A stretch of DNA of 64,000 nucleotides from a virus. Each line of letters begins with the position of its first letter. Position 1 is the stretch's first letter. Of this stretch, positions 44,731 to 53,074 are shown piece by piece. The notes beneath the pieces are model-generated. The model made no database searches. It was not told the DNA's origin and saw nothing but the letters and a program-made list of their open reading frames with translations. The stretch spans positions 1 through 64,000 of IMG/VR virus record IMGVR_UViG_3300013116_000108, one strand, 5' to 3'. The translations under genes were made by a program, and so were the position numbers.

Positions 44731-45295
44731 GGACGTCCCTTCTTGTTAAGTAATTTGATACAGCCGTTTTTTCTTCAGCACTCAAGTCGTCAACATCTTG
44801 AGTATTTCTTGCTAACTGATCCACTAAGTGTTTAATGTAATCATTTGTTAAGTATGCTGATGTTCCATCTTTGTCTACATCAATCCACTTATTGCCATTC
44901 CATTTTTTAAGTTCATGTGGGTATACATTTGTTAATGTATGTAGTTGACCTTTTTCTGGATCTGCTGGAAAACTATCACCATACGTTGCTTTAACACCTA
45001 AGTTTTCTTCTTCCTCTTTTATTTTTGTTTTATCAATAAGATCGTATTTTTGACTTATTCTTTCAATAGCCTGATCTCTACTTGCTACTTGAGTTTGTAA
45101 GTCTATAATATCTCTGTTAAGTGAATCAATGCCCGAAGTATCTTTGATAATTACTTCTTTCTCAACTTCAACTTCTTTTATTTCAGGTGGTTTGTTTTCT
45201 AATTCTAACACTTGCGATTGTAGTGCTTGGTTTTCTTTTTCAAGTTTGGCAATAGTACTCGTTGCTTTCCTTGTTAGGTCGTCAACTTCATCCTT
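44720..45295 (-). CDS. C-terminal extension reached by -1 frameshift
   Basis: This open frame (about 191 codons) has no good start; the first possible one is a GTG at 45211. It continues in the -1 frame from the A9 run at 45302-45294. Its first residues (KDEVDDLTRKATSTIAKLEKENQALQSQVLELENK) are a coiled coil that continues the heptads of the frame-0 product. A globular tail follows (HELKKWNGNKWIDVDKDGTSAYLTNDYIKHL). It is best read as the C-terminal part of a fusion of about 729 residues with the gene upstream. Confidence 0.65.
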   Translation of the reverse strand, partial: KDEVDDLTRKATSTIAKLEKENQALQSQVLELENKPPEIKEVEVEKEVIIKDTSGIDSLNRDIIDLQTQVASRDQAIERISQKYDLIDKTKIKEEEENLGVKATYGDSFPADPEKGQLHTLTNVYPHELKKWNGNKWIDVDKDGTSAYLTNDYIKHLVDQLARNTQDVDDLSAEEKTAVSNYLTRRDVLGQ

Positions 45296-46905
45296 TTTTT
45301 TTGAAGGCTGGAATACTCCTTCTCTAACTCCGCTTTTTCTTCTGTGAGAGTGTCGTGCTCTTTTTGAAGAGAAGCCAATTCCGCTTTAGTCATTTTACCA
45401 CTTGCTATTGCTCCGTCAAGTTGTTCTTCTAACTTTAGCAGAAGGTCTGTATGCTCTTGTATTTTCATTTCAAGTTCCCTCTCTCTTTTTGATTGCTTTT
45501 TTTTTGATTCTGTTGGTTCTGGTTCTTTAGGCGGATGCCAAGGTTTGTGGCCTTTTTGTTGCCTCGCCCAACTTATAGTTTGAACACCTGCCAGCACCAA
45601 CATAATAGCAAGTGGGTCAAATACTAATACAATAATAATGATAACCCAACGTACAGCACGTTCGAGTAATTCGGTATCTGCTTTTTCACCATAAACAAAT
45701 TCAGCAATGTACTTAATTGGTCCTACTTCTGCTTCTAGTTTTCTATACTCTTTTTGTATATCAAACTTTTCATCAATTAGGGTATCAATCTTATCATTTG
45801 ATTCTTTAATCTTTGCTAACTGTTCATCAATCAAAGCATCAGCAGATTCAGTTGTGCCTTGCCCTAGTTGAGAACGTAATCTTGTAATAACTTCATTAGC
45901 ATTTCTAATTTCTTCTTCTGCTATACCACGTAAACGTTTAATTTCTTCTCTAGCATTGTTTATAATATCATTGTCAACGCCTGTGTTAGACTCTTGTGCT
46001 TCTGCTGTTTCTCTTAAACGTTGCTTTTCTTTATTTGCTTGTACAATAGCATAATTAAATTTTGCTCCATCTTTAATCTCTTTAATTTCTTCTAGTACTT
46101 CTAATCGTCTTGCTGTTAACTCATCTTTAAATTTCTTCAAAGCCGTTCTAGTAGCATAACCAAACTTGCCATCAGCATTAACACCAATTAGTGCTTGTAG
46201 TTCTTTAATCTTATCTTCAGCAGGCCAAGTTTCTAACTTGTTCATCTTCTCGTCTATTACTTCTATTTCGTCTAAGTACGGTTGAATTGTATCTGCTAGT
46301 TTCTGCTCTTCTCTTTCAATAATAGCATTTTGCTCATCAATAGCAGGCTGGATTCTTTCAAATGCTTCGTTGACTCTGCCTAGTTCTTGGTCAATAATTA
46401 ATTGTTGTTGATCAATAGCAGGTTGCTGTCTAGCATAAGCATTATTAATACGTTCTTCTTCTGTTGCTATTTGCTCTTGTATTCTAGCATCTTTATTATC
46501 GTCTTGATTTTCTGCGGCAACAATTTTTTCTTCCGCTCTAGTAATAATAAGTTCAAACCTGTCAATTTCAGATTCAATTCTTACTAACTGTTGTTGGTTT
46601 TCTTCACTTTGTGATGTTTGTTCAATATGTGCTTTAGATAAGAAACCAAAGATACCCATACTCGTAATAAACATAATGATTATTACTGCGGCCGCTAGGT
46701 AAGTTTTCATCCATTTTTTAGAATCAAACCAATATTGATGTAGCCAGACTGTTGTTACAATTTTACCAACTTCTAAAACACCACCCATAATAATTACAGG
46801 AACAACTGCGGCGGCAAAAATAGCCGTTAATCCTATTATTGAGTAGTATGCGGCAACACCTGATATACATAGTGCTACAAATAAAATGAAAAGTCCGAAT
46901 ATCAT
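45274..46905 (-). CDS. Membrane coiled-coil protein with peptidoglycan-binding motif; frame-0 product
   Basis: The first 100 residues hold two or three membrane helices (LFILFVALCISGVAAYYSIIGL; WMKTYLAAAVIIIMFITSMGIF). A long coiled coil follows, broken by LQALIGVNADGKFGYATRTALKKF, a PG_binding_1-like motif. Another membrane pair sits near residue 425 (WVIIIIVLVFDPLAIMLVLAG), then more coiled coil. It ends soon after CAA AAA AAA AGG, a -1 slip site with AGGAG 13 bases upstream. A membrane scaffold touching the cell wall is inferred. Start may be ATG 46908 or 46905. Confidence 0.75.
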   Translation of the reverse strand: MIFGLFILFVALCISGVAAYYSIIGLTAIFAAAVVPVIIMGGVLEVGKIVTTVWLHQYWFDSKKWMKTYLAAAVIIIMFITSMGIFGFLSKAHIEQTSQSEENQQQLVRIESEIDRFELIITRAEEKIVAAENQDDNKDARIQEQIATEEERINNAYARQQPAIDQQQLIIDQELGRVNEAFERIQPAIDEQNAIIEREEQKLADTIQPYLDEIEVIDEKMNKLETWPAEDKIKELQALIGVNADGKFGYATRTALKKFKDELTARRLEVLEEIKEIKDGAKFNYAIVQANKEKQRLRETAEAQESNTGVDNDIINNAREEIKRLRGIAEEEIRNANEVITRLRSQLGQGTTESADALIDEQLAKIKESNDKIDTLIDEKFDIQKEYRKLEAEVGPIKYIAEFVYGEKADTELLERAVRWVIIIIVLVFDPLAIMLVLAGVQTISWARQQKGHKPWHPPKEPEPTESKKKQSKRERELEMKIQEHTDLLLKLEEQLDGAIASGKMTKAELASLQKEHDTLTEEKAELEKEYSSLQKKRMKLTT

Positions 46906-46922
46906 CATGTATTTATCGCCTC

Positions 46923-48317
46923 TTAGATGTTATTAAGCATATTTTTCAACTTGCTCGCCTGTACATCTGCTGTAATTTTAGGTTCTTCTGTAGTGTCCTC
47001 TTGACCGCCTACAGTTGATCTAGTTTTAAGTTTTTCCACAACATCACTTGTATGCTGTTCTGGTTGATGGTCTTCGCCTAAATCTAATATTCTTAAACTG
47101 TTTATATCAAATCCTAGTTCAACCTTTTGTCCAACACCTGAACTACTTCTAGTTTTCATAAGTTGTAACTGATACTTGCCACGTTCTCTCATTGCTCTAC
47201 TTGTAAAGATACCAAATACATTGTCTGCTGTATTAATCTTACTAATACCACCAGCAATATGAGAGTGGTCAAATTCAATTTCTTCTACTGCTCCTCTGTT
47301 TAACTGCGAAGCCGTTACAAATAATACATTAAGTTCTTTAGATAAGTTTCTTAGTTCTTCACTAACATACTTGTCTTTAATAAACTGATCATTTGGACTT
47401 ACTTTAACACTAACAGGACTTAACAAGTCTAAATAATCAACTAGCATAAAGTCTAGTTTGTTTCCTGTTTTAATTTGTAGTTCTTTACAATATGCTCTAA
47501 TATCATTAATTGTACTTTGTGCTGGCATATACTTAATTCTTAAGTTACCTGCTTTCTTGCCTACCATTTTAACTTTAAAGTCTAAGTCATCTAAATCTTT
47601 AAAAATATCTTTGCTTGGAATATCTGTAAGCATACTATCAATTCTCATAGAACATAAGTTCTCACTTAATTCTAGTGTTACATAACAACCATTCAATCCT
47701 TTTAATGCCCAGTTACATGCCAAGTTCTGTAAGAACAAACTCTTACCAGATCCACTACCACCAGCAAATATATTAAGTTCACCTTTACTCATACCGCCAA
47801 ATAGTTTTCTATCTAGCATTGGCCAACCTGTACTTACTTGTCCGTTGTTATCTTTTAATGCTAACAATCTTTGCTTAGGTTCTAAGAAATAATCTGTACC
47901 TAAGTCTCTTGTCAAACTAATTTGTACAGCATCTTTGATTAATTTTTCTACTGGAGCATAATTGCCCTTCTCTAAATGATCAGCACTTTTTAAAATTGCT
48001 CTTTCTAATTCTTGTCGTCTTGTAAAGTTTTCAAACTCTTCAAAGAACCAACTGTAATGTCCATCTTGTAATTCTGGAGTTGCTTTTAAATTTGTATTAG
48101 CAAAAGCATTTACTTGTTCTAGTGTAGGCATTGTACTTTGCTTTTCAGCATGATCAAAAATAAATTCAGCCGCCTTCCTCAAACTTCTATCAAAGTTTTC
48201 AGCATTAAAAATATTTTGTACTCTGACATAACTCTGAGCATCATTAACCATCATTTCTAAAAATAGTTTTTGAAGTTCTACTGTATAATCAGTTATTTTA
48301 TTTTCTTCAGTTTCCAA
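46923..48317 (-). CDS. gp41: Replicative DNA helicase (DnaB/T4 gp41 type)
   Basis: The 464-residue protein has an N-terminal helical domain. The RecA-like core shows Walker A GGSGSGKSLFLQNL near residue 190 and Walker B LDFMLVDYLDLL near residue 290, plus the SQLNRGAVEE sensor strand. It unwinds DNA at the phage fork and pairs with the primase that overlaps its start by 11 bases. Confidence 0.9.
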   Translation of the reverse strand: METEENKITDYTVELQKLFLEMMVNDAQSYVRVQNIFNAENFDRSLRKAAEFIFDHAEKQSTMPTLEQVNAFANTNLKATPELQDGHYSWFFEEFENFTRRQELERAILKSADHLEKGNYAPVEKLIKDAVQISLTRDLGTDYFLEPKQRLLALKDNNGQVSTGWPMLDRKLFGGMSKGELNIFAGGSGSGKSLFLQNLACNWALKGLNGCYVTLELSENLCSMRIDSMLTDIPSKDIFKDLDDLDFKVKMVGKKAGNLRIKYMPAQSTINDIRAYCKELQIKTGNKLDFMLVDYLDLLSPVSVKVSPNDQFIKDKYVSEELRNLSKELNVLFVTASQLNRGAVEEIEFDHSHIAGGISKINTADNVFGIFTSRAMRERGKYQLQLMKTRSSSGVGQKVELGFDINSLRILDLGEDHQPEQHTSDVVEKLKTRSTVGGQEDTTEEPKITADVQASKLKNMLNNI

Positions 48318-49311
48318 GTTTCTTCCTTGCTAATTGTATTTTTAATTTGTTACGTTGTGTTGCTTCTAAAATACTACTTAACGTAAATAATTTACCATAT
48401 TTCAAAACAGCATCACTAACATCTTTCACATCATCATGCCAGTTTGGAAAACTTACTCCCCAACCATATTCTAGAGCACTATCAATTAACTGCTCTCCTG
48501 CTTTATCTCTATCTGGCACTACTATTACTTCTTTACCAATGCTATCAATAATATCTGCTTGTTGCTCGTTAATGTTACTTCCTAACACACCAACACCATC
48601 AATTGCTATAGCATCAAATACTCCTTCAACTACTATTATACACTCTCTACTACCAGTTTGTCTATCAGAATTAAAAACATATCCAGCAGGCCTATGAGCC
48701 ATATATTTTTGCTTTATATTATCAACTACTGCCCTTGCGGCATATCCAACAATTTTATCCTTCCACATAAACGGTATAATAACTCTATGCTTCATTAATG
48801 TCGAATTTGACCAATACGTTGGCCATTTGTAATTTGGATCTCTATCTAACAAATATTGGCAACATTCAGTAAACGGCTCAATGTCGTTTTCTGATAACTT
48901 GTCACCCCAATCGTTAATTTCCAAACTACCTTCTGGTAATTCATATTCATCAAAATTAACTTCAACTTCGTGTTGTACTTCTTCAAGTACACCAACTTCA
49001 TCTTTAACCCTTACTGCTTCAATTACTAAACGTTGTATTTCACCGTCATTAGCACCAAGCCAAGTAAGTAACTTCCTCATCTTGTATCCAAGATGTCCTC
49101 CAGGTTTCCAACCAGTTTTAAAATTACAATTAAAACAGTGGTAAGAGATGGCACCGTCACCTTGGGCAATAATGCCACCTCTACCACGAGTATCTTGGCT
49201 CTCGCCATTATGAACACAGCACGGAGCATTGAAACTTGTCCAGCCTGACGGTGTAGTCTTGCGACGAGGAGGAAGAAAGGATACTACACTATCTTGTATG
49301 CTTGTGTTCAT
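48307..49311 (-). CDS. gp61: DNA primase (T4 gp61 type)
   Basis: The 334-residue protein has an N-terminal zinc ribbon (CCVHNG...CFNCNF) and a TOPRIM core (IIVVEGVFDAIAIDGVGVLG, VVPDRDKAGEQL) with the conserved Glu and Asp-x-Asp. It makes RNA primers for lagging-strand synthesis. A sigma70 promoter drives the primase-helicase pair. Confidence 0.9.
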   Translation of the reverse strand: MNTSIQDSVVSFLPPRRKTTPSGWTSFNAPCCVHNGESQDTRGRGGIIAQGDGAISYHCFNCNFKTGWKPGGHLGYKMRKLLTWLGANDGEIQRLVIEAVRVKDEVGVLEEVQHEVEVNFDEYELPEGSLEINDWGDKLSENDIEPFTECCQYLLDRDPNYKWPTYWSNSTLMKHRVIIPFMWKDKIVGYAARAVVDNIKQKYMAHRPAGYVFNSDRQTGSRECIIVVEGVFDAIAIDGVGVLGSNINEQQADIIDSIGKEVIVVPDRDKAGEQLIDSALEYGWGVSFPNWHDDVKDVSDAVLKYGKLFTLSSILEATQRNKLKIQLARKKLGN

Positions 49312-49318
49312 AGTTATT

Positions 49319-49348
49319 ATTATACTAGAAGTAGTACTTTAAAGTCAA
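49319..49348 (-). promoter_or_regulatory. Sigma70-type promoter for primase-helicase
   Basis: TTGACT (49348-49343) and TATAAT (49324-49319) are 18 bases apart on the minus strand. The -10 ends only 7 bases before the ATG at 49311, so the mRNA may be leaderless. Confidence 0.75.
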
Positions 49349-49352
49349 CCTT

Positions 49353-50015
49353 TTATTTCGATTGCTTTAAATATATATAGATTTTTTTCAGTAGTCTCTT
49401 AATTACTGGATTGGAGGCATCGTAGTTAAAAAGAGAAAAGTATGCTAATAAGTCTGGACTCAAAAAATGTCCTATCTCTGTTTTAAATTGTGCTGTCTTT
49501 TTAGCCATTCTCAATAGTTGGAATGCTCCATCTTTTCCAACGTGTCTTGTTAATTCATCTGCTATGTTCATAGCATAGGCTTCAATTTCATCCGGGCGAC
49601 TCATGTATTCGTAATTGTTATCACGTTGGTCGTAACCTTCTCTACCTGGATGGAAATCTCTCATTCTGTGTTGACTTAAATGTAGTAGTTCGTGCTTCAT
49701 TACATCTTGTAACTTATAAAGAAAAAACTTTCTACCTTGCTTTGTCCATTCAAGTTCGTCATCATCTTTATTACTAAACATTAAGTCTATATGTATTGGC
49801 AATCTACCTTCCTCATCAGCATCTGGATCATAATGAGCACCTATGTTCATTGAACCTGAGTCTATTTTAGGTGTAGTATGTACATCGACAGTTGTCATTG
49901 GAAAATGTTTAGCAACAAGTTTGGCTATTTCACTATGGGTTTGTGTTCCTCGGATTTCTTTTGCTAATCCAATTAACTCTACTTGACTGGGTTTTGTTAT
50001 TTCAAACAATCTCAT
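49353..50015 (-). CDS. Zinc metallopeptidase-like protein
   Basis: The 220-residue protein has MKHELLHLSQH, an HExxH zinc site with a further His, near residue 112. The following YMSRPDEIEAYAMNIADEL helix supplies a likely Glu ligand, as in SprT/minigluzincin-like domains. It has no signal peptide, so it acts inside the cell or virion. Substrate is unknown. It follows the SleB gene by 8 bases. Confidence 0.75.
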   Translation of the reverse strand: MRLFEITKPSQVELIGLAKEIRGTQTHSEIAKLVAKHFPMTTVDVHTTPKIDSGSMNIGAHYDPDADEEGRLPIHIDLMFSNKDDDELEWTKQGRKFFLYKLQDVMKHELLHLSQHRMRDFHPGREGYDQRDNNYEYMSRPDEIEAYAMNIADELTRHVGKDGAFQLLRMAKKTAQFKTEIGHFLSPDLLAYFSLFNYDASNPVIKRLLKKIYIYLKQSK

Positions 50016-50023
50016 AGTAATAT

Positions 50024-50665
50024 TTATTTCATGAATGTGTGGTTTCCTAAAGTACCAATAAATGTTTTAGTATCAGCCCAATTAGGATATACTAAATTGT
50101 GAGCATAATAATATACTGCTCCGTTTGTATTATCTTTTATTGACATTGTGCCAACTTCAAGAATATATATTGCTACTTCAACTGCTTCTCGCCATGCCCT
50201 AGCATTGCCTTCAATTGTTTGTCCAGTTTTTTCGTAGTTTGCCCAGATAACATCTGCTTGTCCATCACAATACCAACTAAATTGACATCTGTGTTTTCTA
50301 GGATAATAAACTCTTTCTGAATCTGGTAAATCGGCGTGTTGTTTAGTCTTCCACGATTCTCTTACAGGACCTTGTGTAACAACATCACAATAAGTTGACG
50401 GCCATCTTTTATCTAAAACTCTGTTTCTAGTAACATTACCTACTGCCGCCTTACCTGAAAAACTTTCTGCTCTTGCTTCAAAGTAAATATTTTCTGCTAG
50501 ACATTGTACTTCTGGGTGATGCTTATTTTGAACTCCTTCTGATGCTAGTATTTGCCAAAGGATATGTTCTGCTTGAGATGTTAAACTTGCTCCTGTAGTT
50601 GCCATTGCTGGCATAACACTAAAAGTTGTTAGCATTACTACTAACCCCGCCATTAGTTTCTTCAT
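50024..50665 (-). CDS. Cell wall hydrolase (SleB family) with signal peptide
   Basis: The 213-residue protein has an N-terminal signal sequence (KKLMAGLVVMLTTFSVMPAMA) and a SleB/CwlJ core with CLAENIYFEARAESFSGKAAVGNVTRNRV, which includes the catalytic Glu. It likely cleaves peptidoglycan after export by the host Sec system, either as endolysin or for local wall opening. A strong sigma70 promoter precedes it. Confidence 0.85.
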   Translation of the reverse strand: MKKLMAGLVVMLTTFSVMPAMATTGASLTSQAEHILWQILASEGVQNKHHPEVQCLAENIYFEARAESFSGKAAVGNVTRNRVLDKRWPSTYCDVVTQGPVRESWKTKQHADLPDSERVYYPRKHRCQFSWYCDGQADVIWANYEKTGQTIEGNARAWREAVEVAIYILEVGTMSIKDNTNGAVYYYAHNLVYPNWADTKTFIGTLGNHTFMK

Positions 50666-50699
50666 AATATGCTTCTTTCTTTATTGTTAATATAGTAAT

Positions 50700-50728
50700 A
50701 TTATAGCATATTTTGGCCAAACTGTCAA
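50700..50728 (-). promoter_or_regulatory. Sigma70-type promoter for the SleB hydrolase
   Basis: TTGACA (50728-50723) and TATAAT (50705-50700) are perfect with 17 bases between on the minus strand, 34 bases before the ATG. Confidence 0.85.
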
Positions 50729-50778
50729 CCAATATTAGGGGCAGGTTTGTTGTAATAATGCAACAAATCTGTTAATTT

Positions 50779-51207
50779 TTATAGTTTTACTACACCTTCA
50801 CGAATTAATTTATCTCTATTAACAAGGTGCTTTGCTTGTATTTCTTCTTTAGATCCACCGAAGTATGCTACAGCATGACCTTCTTCAACAAGGATGTCAG
50901 TAACCATTTTACCGTTTTCAGTAACAAAGTCTCCTAAGACTCTACCAAACTTACCTTTCATGTCCTCGCCTTTTTTATTAATTTGAGTTTTTAGAACTGT
51001 AGTTTTACCTAACAATTCTTTAAGTCTGGTCTTTGATGCTAGTCCAAATTTCTTTTCTACTTTGTCTCTAGTTCTTGACTCCGGTGTGTCAATGCCCATT
51101 ATTCTAACTCTTTCATTGTTCAGCGAAATGCCAAACCCTAAATCAATGTCCACATCAACGGTGTCACCATCTACAACTTTTATAACTTTTGCTCTATATT
51201 CGTACAT
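50779..51207 (-). CDS. Thermonuclease-like (SNase) nuclease
   Basis: The 142-residue protein has the staphylococcal nuclease core KVIKVVDGDTVDVDIDLG, RVRIMGIDTPESR and FGRVLGDF, with catalytic Arg and Asp residues in place. It has no signal peptide, so it acts in the cell, possibly on host DNA or RNA. Similar genes occur in marine T4-like phages. It overlaps no neighbour; 3 bases separate it from the amidinotransferase. Confidence 0.88.
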   Translation of the reverse strand: MYEYRAKVIKVVDGDTVDVDIDLGFGISLNNERVRIMGIDTPESRTRDKVEKKFGLASKTRLKELLGKTTVLKTQINKKGEDMKGKFGRVLGDFVTENGKMVTDILVEEGHAVAYFGGSKEEIQAKHLVNRDKLIREGVVKL

Positions 51208-51210
51208 TAT

Positions 51211-52251
51211 CTATTCTCTCCATAGTTCGCCGAAATCGAGATCGTCTTTTCTATTAAAGAGATCTTCAATGTTGCTTTGTCTTTCTATATCAAAAGTAAC
51301 ACAATGACTACCACCGTCCCAAAAATATTTGTGTCGCAAAGGACAATGTATTACTTCAATTCCATTTGTATTTAACAATCTTGTAACACTATCGTTTACA
51401 TGACTAGTAATAACAGTCTCAGGATTAATATGTAACATGTTAACTTCAAATGTAGTTTCTTGACTATAACCAATCCAATGTGTTAGATACTGCTTAATAA
51501 AATCTACTGCTTCTTGCTGTGGCTCGTTAACTAACTTAAAACTAAAATCTTCCCATAATCTATGATAACGTTCTAAATCGTTTGGCATATAATGAGGGAG
51601 TTTATGTATTTCCCAACCTTTGAACGTATCAGAATATTGATCTACTTCATAACGTGTTAGTAATAATCCAGGCTTTATAGGACATACACTACTATCACTA
51701 TGTCCCCCAATACTTGCTGTATGTATGTTTACATCTAGATGGACCAACTCTCTATATTTCTTTATCCATTCAACAAATGGCAAGTTTAATTTATTTTCTG
51801 TATCTATTAATAAATCTTTACCTAACCTAAAAACATCACTAGCACAAAAGTAATCAAAAAGTATAACATCATCTTTATATGATGCTAGTGCTTCTTTGCC
51901 ATAATTTTCCCAGGCCCAATTAGCACCAACAAATATTTTATCATGCCAACGTAATAAATGATTTCTTACAGCAAACGGTTGTCCTGGTAATTGTTTACGT
52001 TCTGCTATTGTTTGTTCAGCAAGAGTAAACCCTTCGTTATCCATGTATGTTTTAACGTCTGGTCGTACCACCTTAACACCTTGCGATTTTAATACCGAAC
52101 ACATGTTGTTTAAATCTTCTTGTGTTTCTTCTGTAATTTGTACTAGACAATTTTTTATTTGGGCAGGCAGTCCCTCGTAAACACTTGTAGGTAAAACGTC
52201 ACCCACTAATACTTTAGATAACTCTCCCCAATTATGAAAACAATTTTCCAT
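51211..52251 (-). CDS. Amidinotransferase paralogue 2
   Basis: The 346-residue protein has the family pattern: NWGELSKVLVGDVLP start, SIGGHSDSSVCPIKPG with the catalytic His, and GGSHCVTFDIERQ with the catalytic Cys. It is the shortest of the three paralogues. It overlaps the P-loop protein at 52251-53000 by one base. The acceptor of the arginine-derived amidino group is unknown. Confidence 0.78.
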   Translation of the reverse strand: MENCFHNWGELSKVLVGDVLPTSVYEGLPAQIKNCLVQITEETQEDLNNMCSVLKSQGVKVVRPDVKTYMDNEGFTLAEQTIAERKQLPGQPFAVRNHLLRWHDKIFVGANWAWENYGKEALASYKDDVILFDYFCASDVFRLGKDLLIDTENKLNLPFVEWIKKYRELVHLDVNIHTASIGGHSDSSVCPIKPGLLLTRYEVDQYSDTFKGWEIHKLPHYMPNDLERYHRLWEDFSFKLVNEPQQEAVDFIKQYLTHWIGYSQETTFEVNMLHINPETVITSHVNDSVTRLLNTNGIEVIHCPLRHKYFWDGGSHCVTFDIERQSNIEDLFNRKDDLDFGELWRE

Positions 52252-53000
52252 TATTCTAAACCCTTTATCAATTTTTTGTTTTCTACATTATACCATCGAA
52301 TTGAATTTACAATATCCTCATCCGGAATAACTGGTTCTAGTTTATAATAATCATCCACTTCTTTAAAACAACTAATATCACCATCAATTAAATCATCATA
52401 GTTGAAAATTATGTCGGCATATTTTACTTCTAAATCCATAATATTTCTAATTTTTAATCTTTCTATATGGGGTATTGGTAATAATTCCTTAGCACCTAAT
52501 TCTAAAGGTGAAGGCCCTTCTTCATGCCAAATTTCTTTTTCTCTGATATCCATATTTTTATCGTCACGTAAATCAAAGTGATCTTTCATTAATGATTTTA
52601 CATCTCTTAACTGACGACAAAACAATGCTGTCTTTATATTCTTTGTTGTGAGAAAAATATTAGGACATTCAATTCCTTTTACTTTTTTCATTGACTCATT
52701 TAAATTTGGAAAAATTTGATGGTCAAGTATAAAAGAATTTGTGTTTGGAACTTCAAACGTTTCTAGATATTTTTCTAATACTGTTGAGTCATAATGTTTA
52801 GTTTCTATCCATTCTTCACCATACTCTAAATCTATCTGTAACCTAGGCATTTCTGGTAGGCGCCAATATGTTTCAGGGAAGTGATATTCATTCCAGTAAC
52901 TATTAGATTTGGGCTTGTTTACAAATCCCCATCTCCAAAATAAAAGTCTTTGAAAAAAATGACCACCCATACCAGGTTGAAAAGAAAAGTATGCTATCAT
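52251..53000 (-). CDS. P-loop protein, sulfotransferase-like
   Basis: The 249-residue protein opens with YFSFQPGMGGHFFQRLLFWRWGF, similar to the opening of the protein at 17739-18485 (VSFEKGCGGHS) and to sulfotransferase PAPS loops. Beyond the opening I see no clear family motif. It sits in an operon with amidinotransferase 2, so it may act on the same molecule. Confidence 0.4.
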   Translation of the reverse strand: MIAYFSFQPGMGGHFFQRLLFWRWGFVNKPKSNSYWNEYHFPETYWRLPEMPRLQIDLEYGEEWIETKHYDSTVLEKYLETFEVPNTNSFILDHQIFPNLNESMKKVKGIECPNIFLTTKNIKTALFCRQLRDVKSLMKDHFDLRDDKNMDIREKEIWHEEGPSPLELGAKELLPIPHIERLKIRNIMDLEVKYADIIFNYDDLIDGDISCFKEVDDYYKLEPVIPDEDIVNSIRWYNVENKKLIKGLE

Positions 53001-53016
53001 ACTAGTAATTATTCAT

Positions 53017-53054
53017 AAAAAAAAGCAGACACCATCTTAATGATATCTGCTTTT
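53017..53054 (-). terminator. Rho-independent terminator after the porin gene
   Basis: On the minus strand AAAAGCAGA...TCTGCTTTT forms a stem with an AT-rich loop and is followed by a run of T. It ends the porin transcript before the next gene. Confidence 0.8.
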
Positions 53055-53074
53055 AAGATAAAACTACAAATAGT

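Noticed and set aside
44720-45295. Separate gene or pseudogene instead of a frameshift product
   Set aside because: It has no convincing start and its first residues continue the heptads of the upstream product exactly across the A run, so a -1 fusion explains it better.
46910-46917. GATAAATA just before the coiled-coil membrane gene as a late promoter
   Set aside because: It lies only one base from the ATG, and AGAGG overlaps it; read-through from the helicase operon is simpler.
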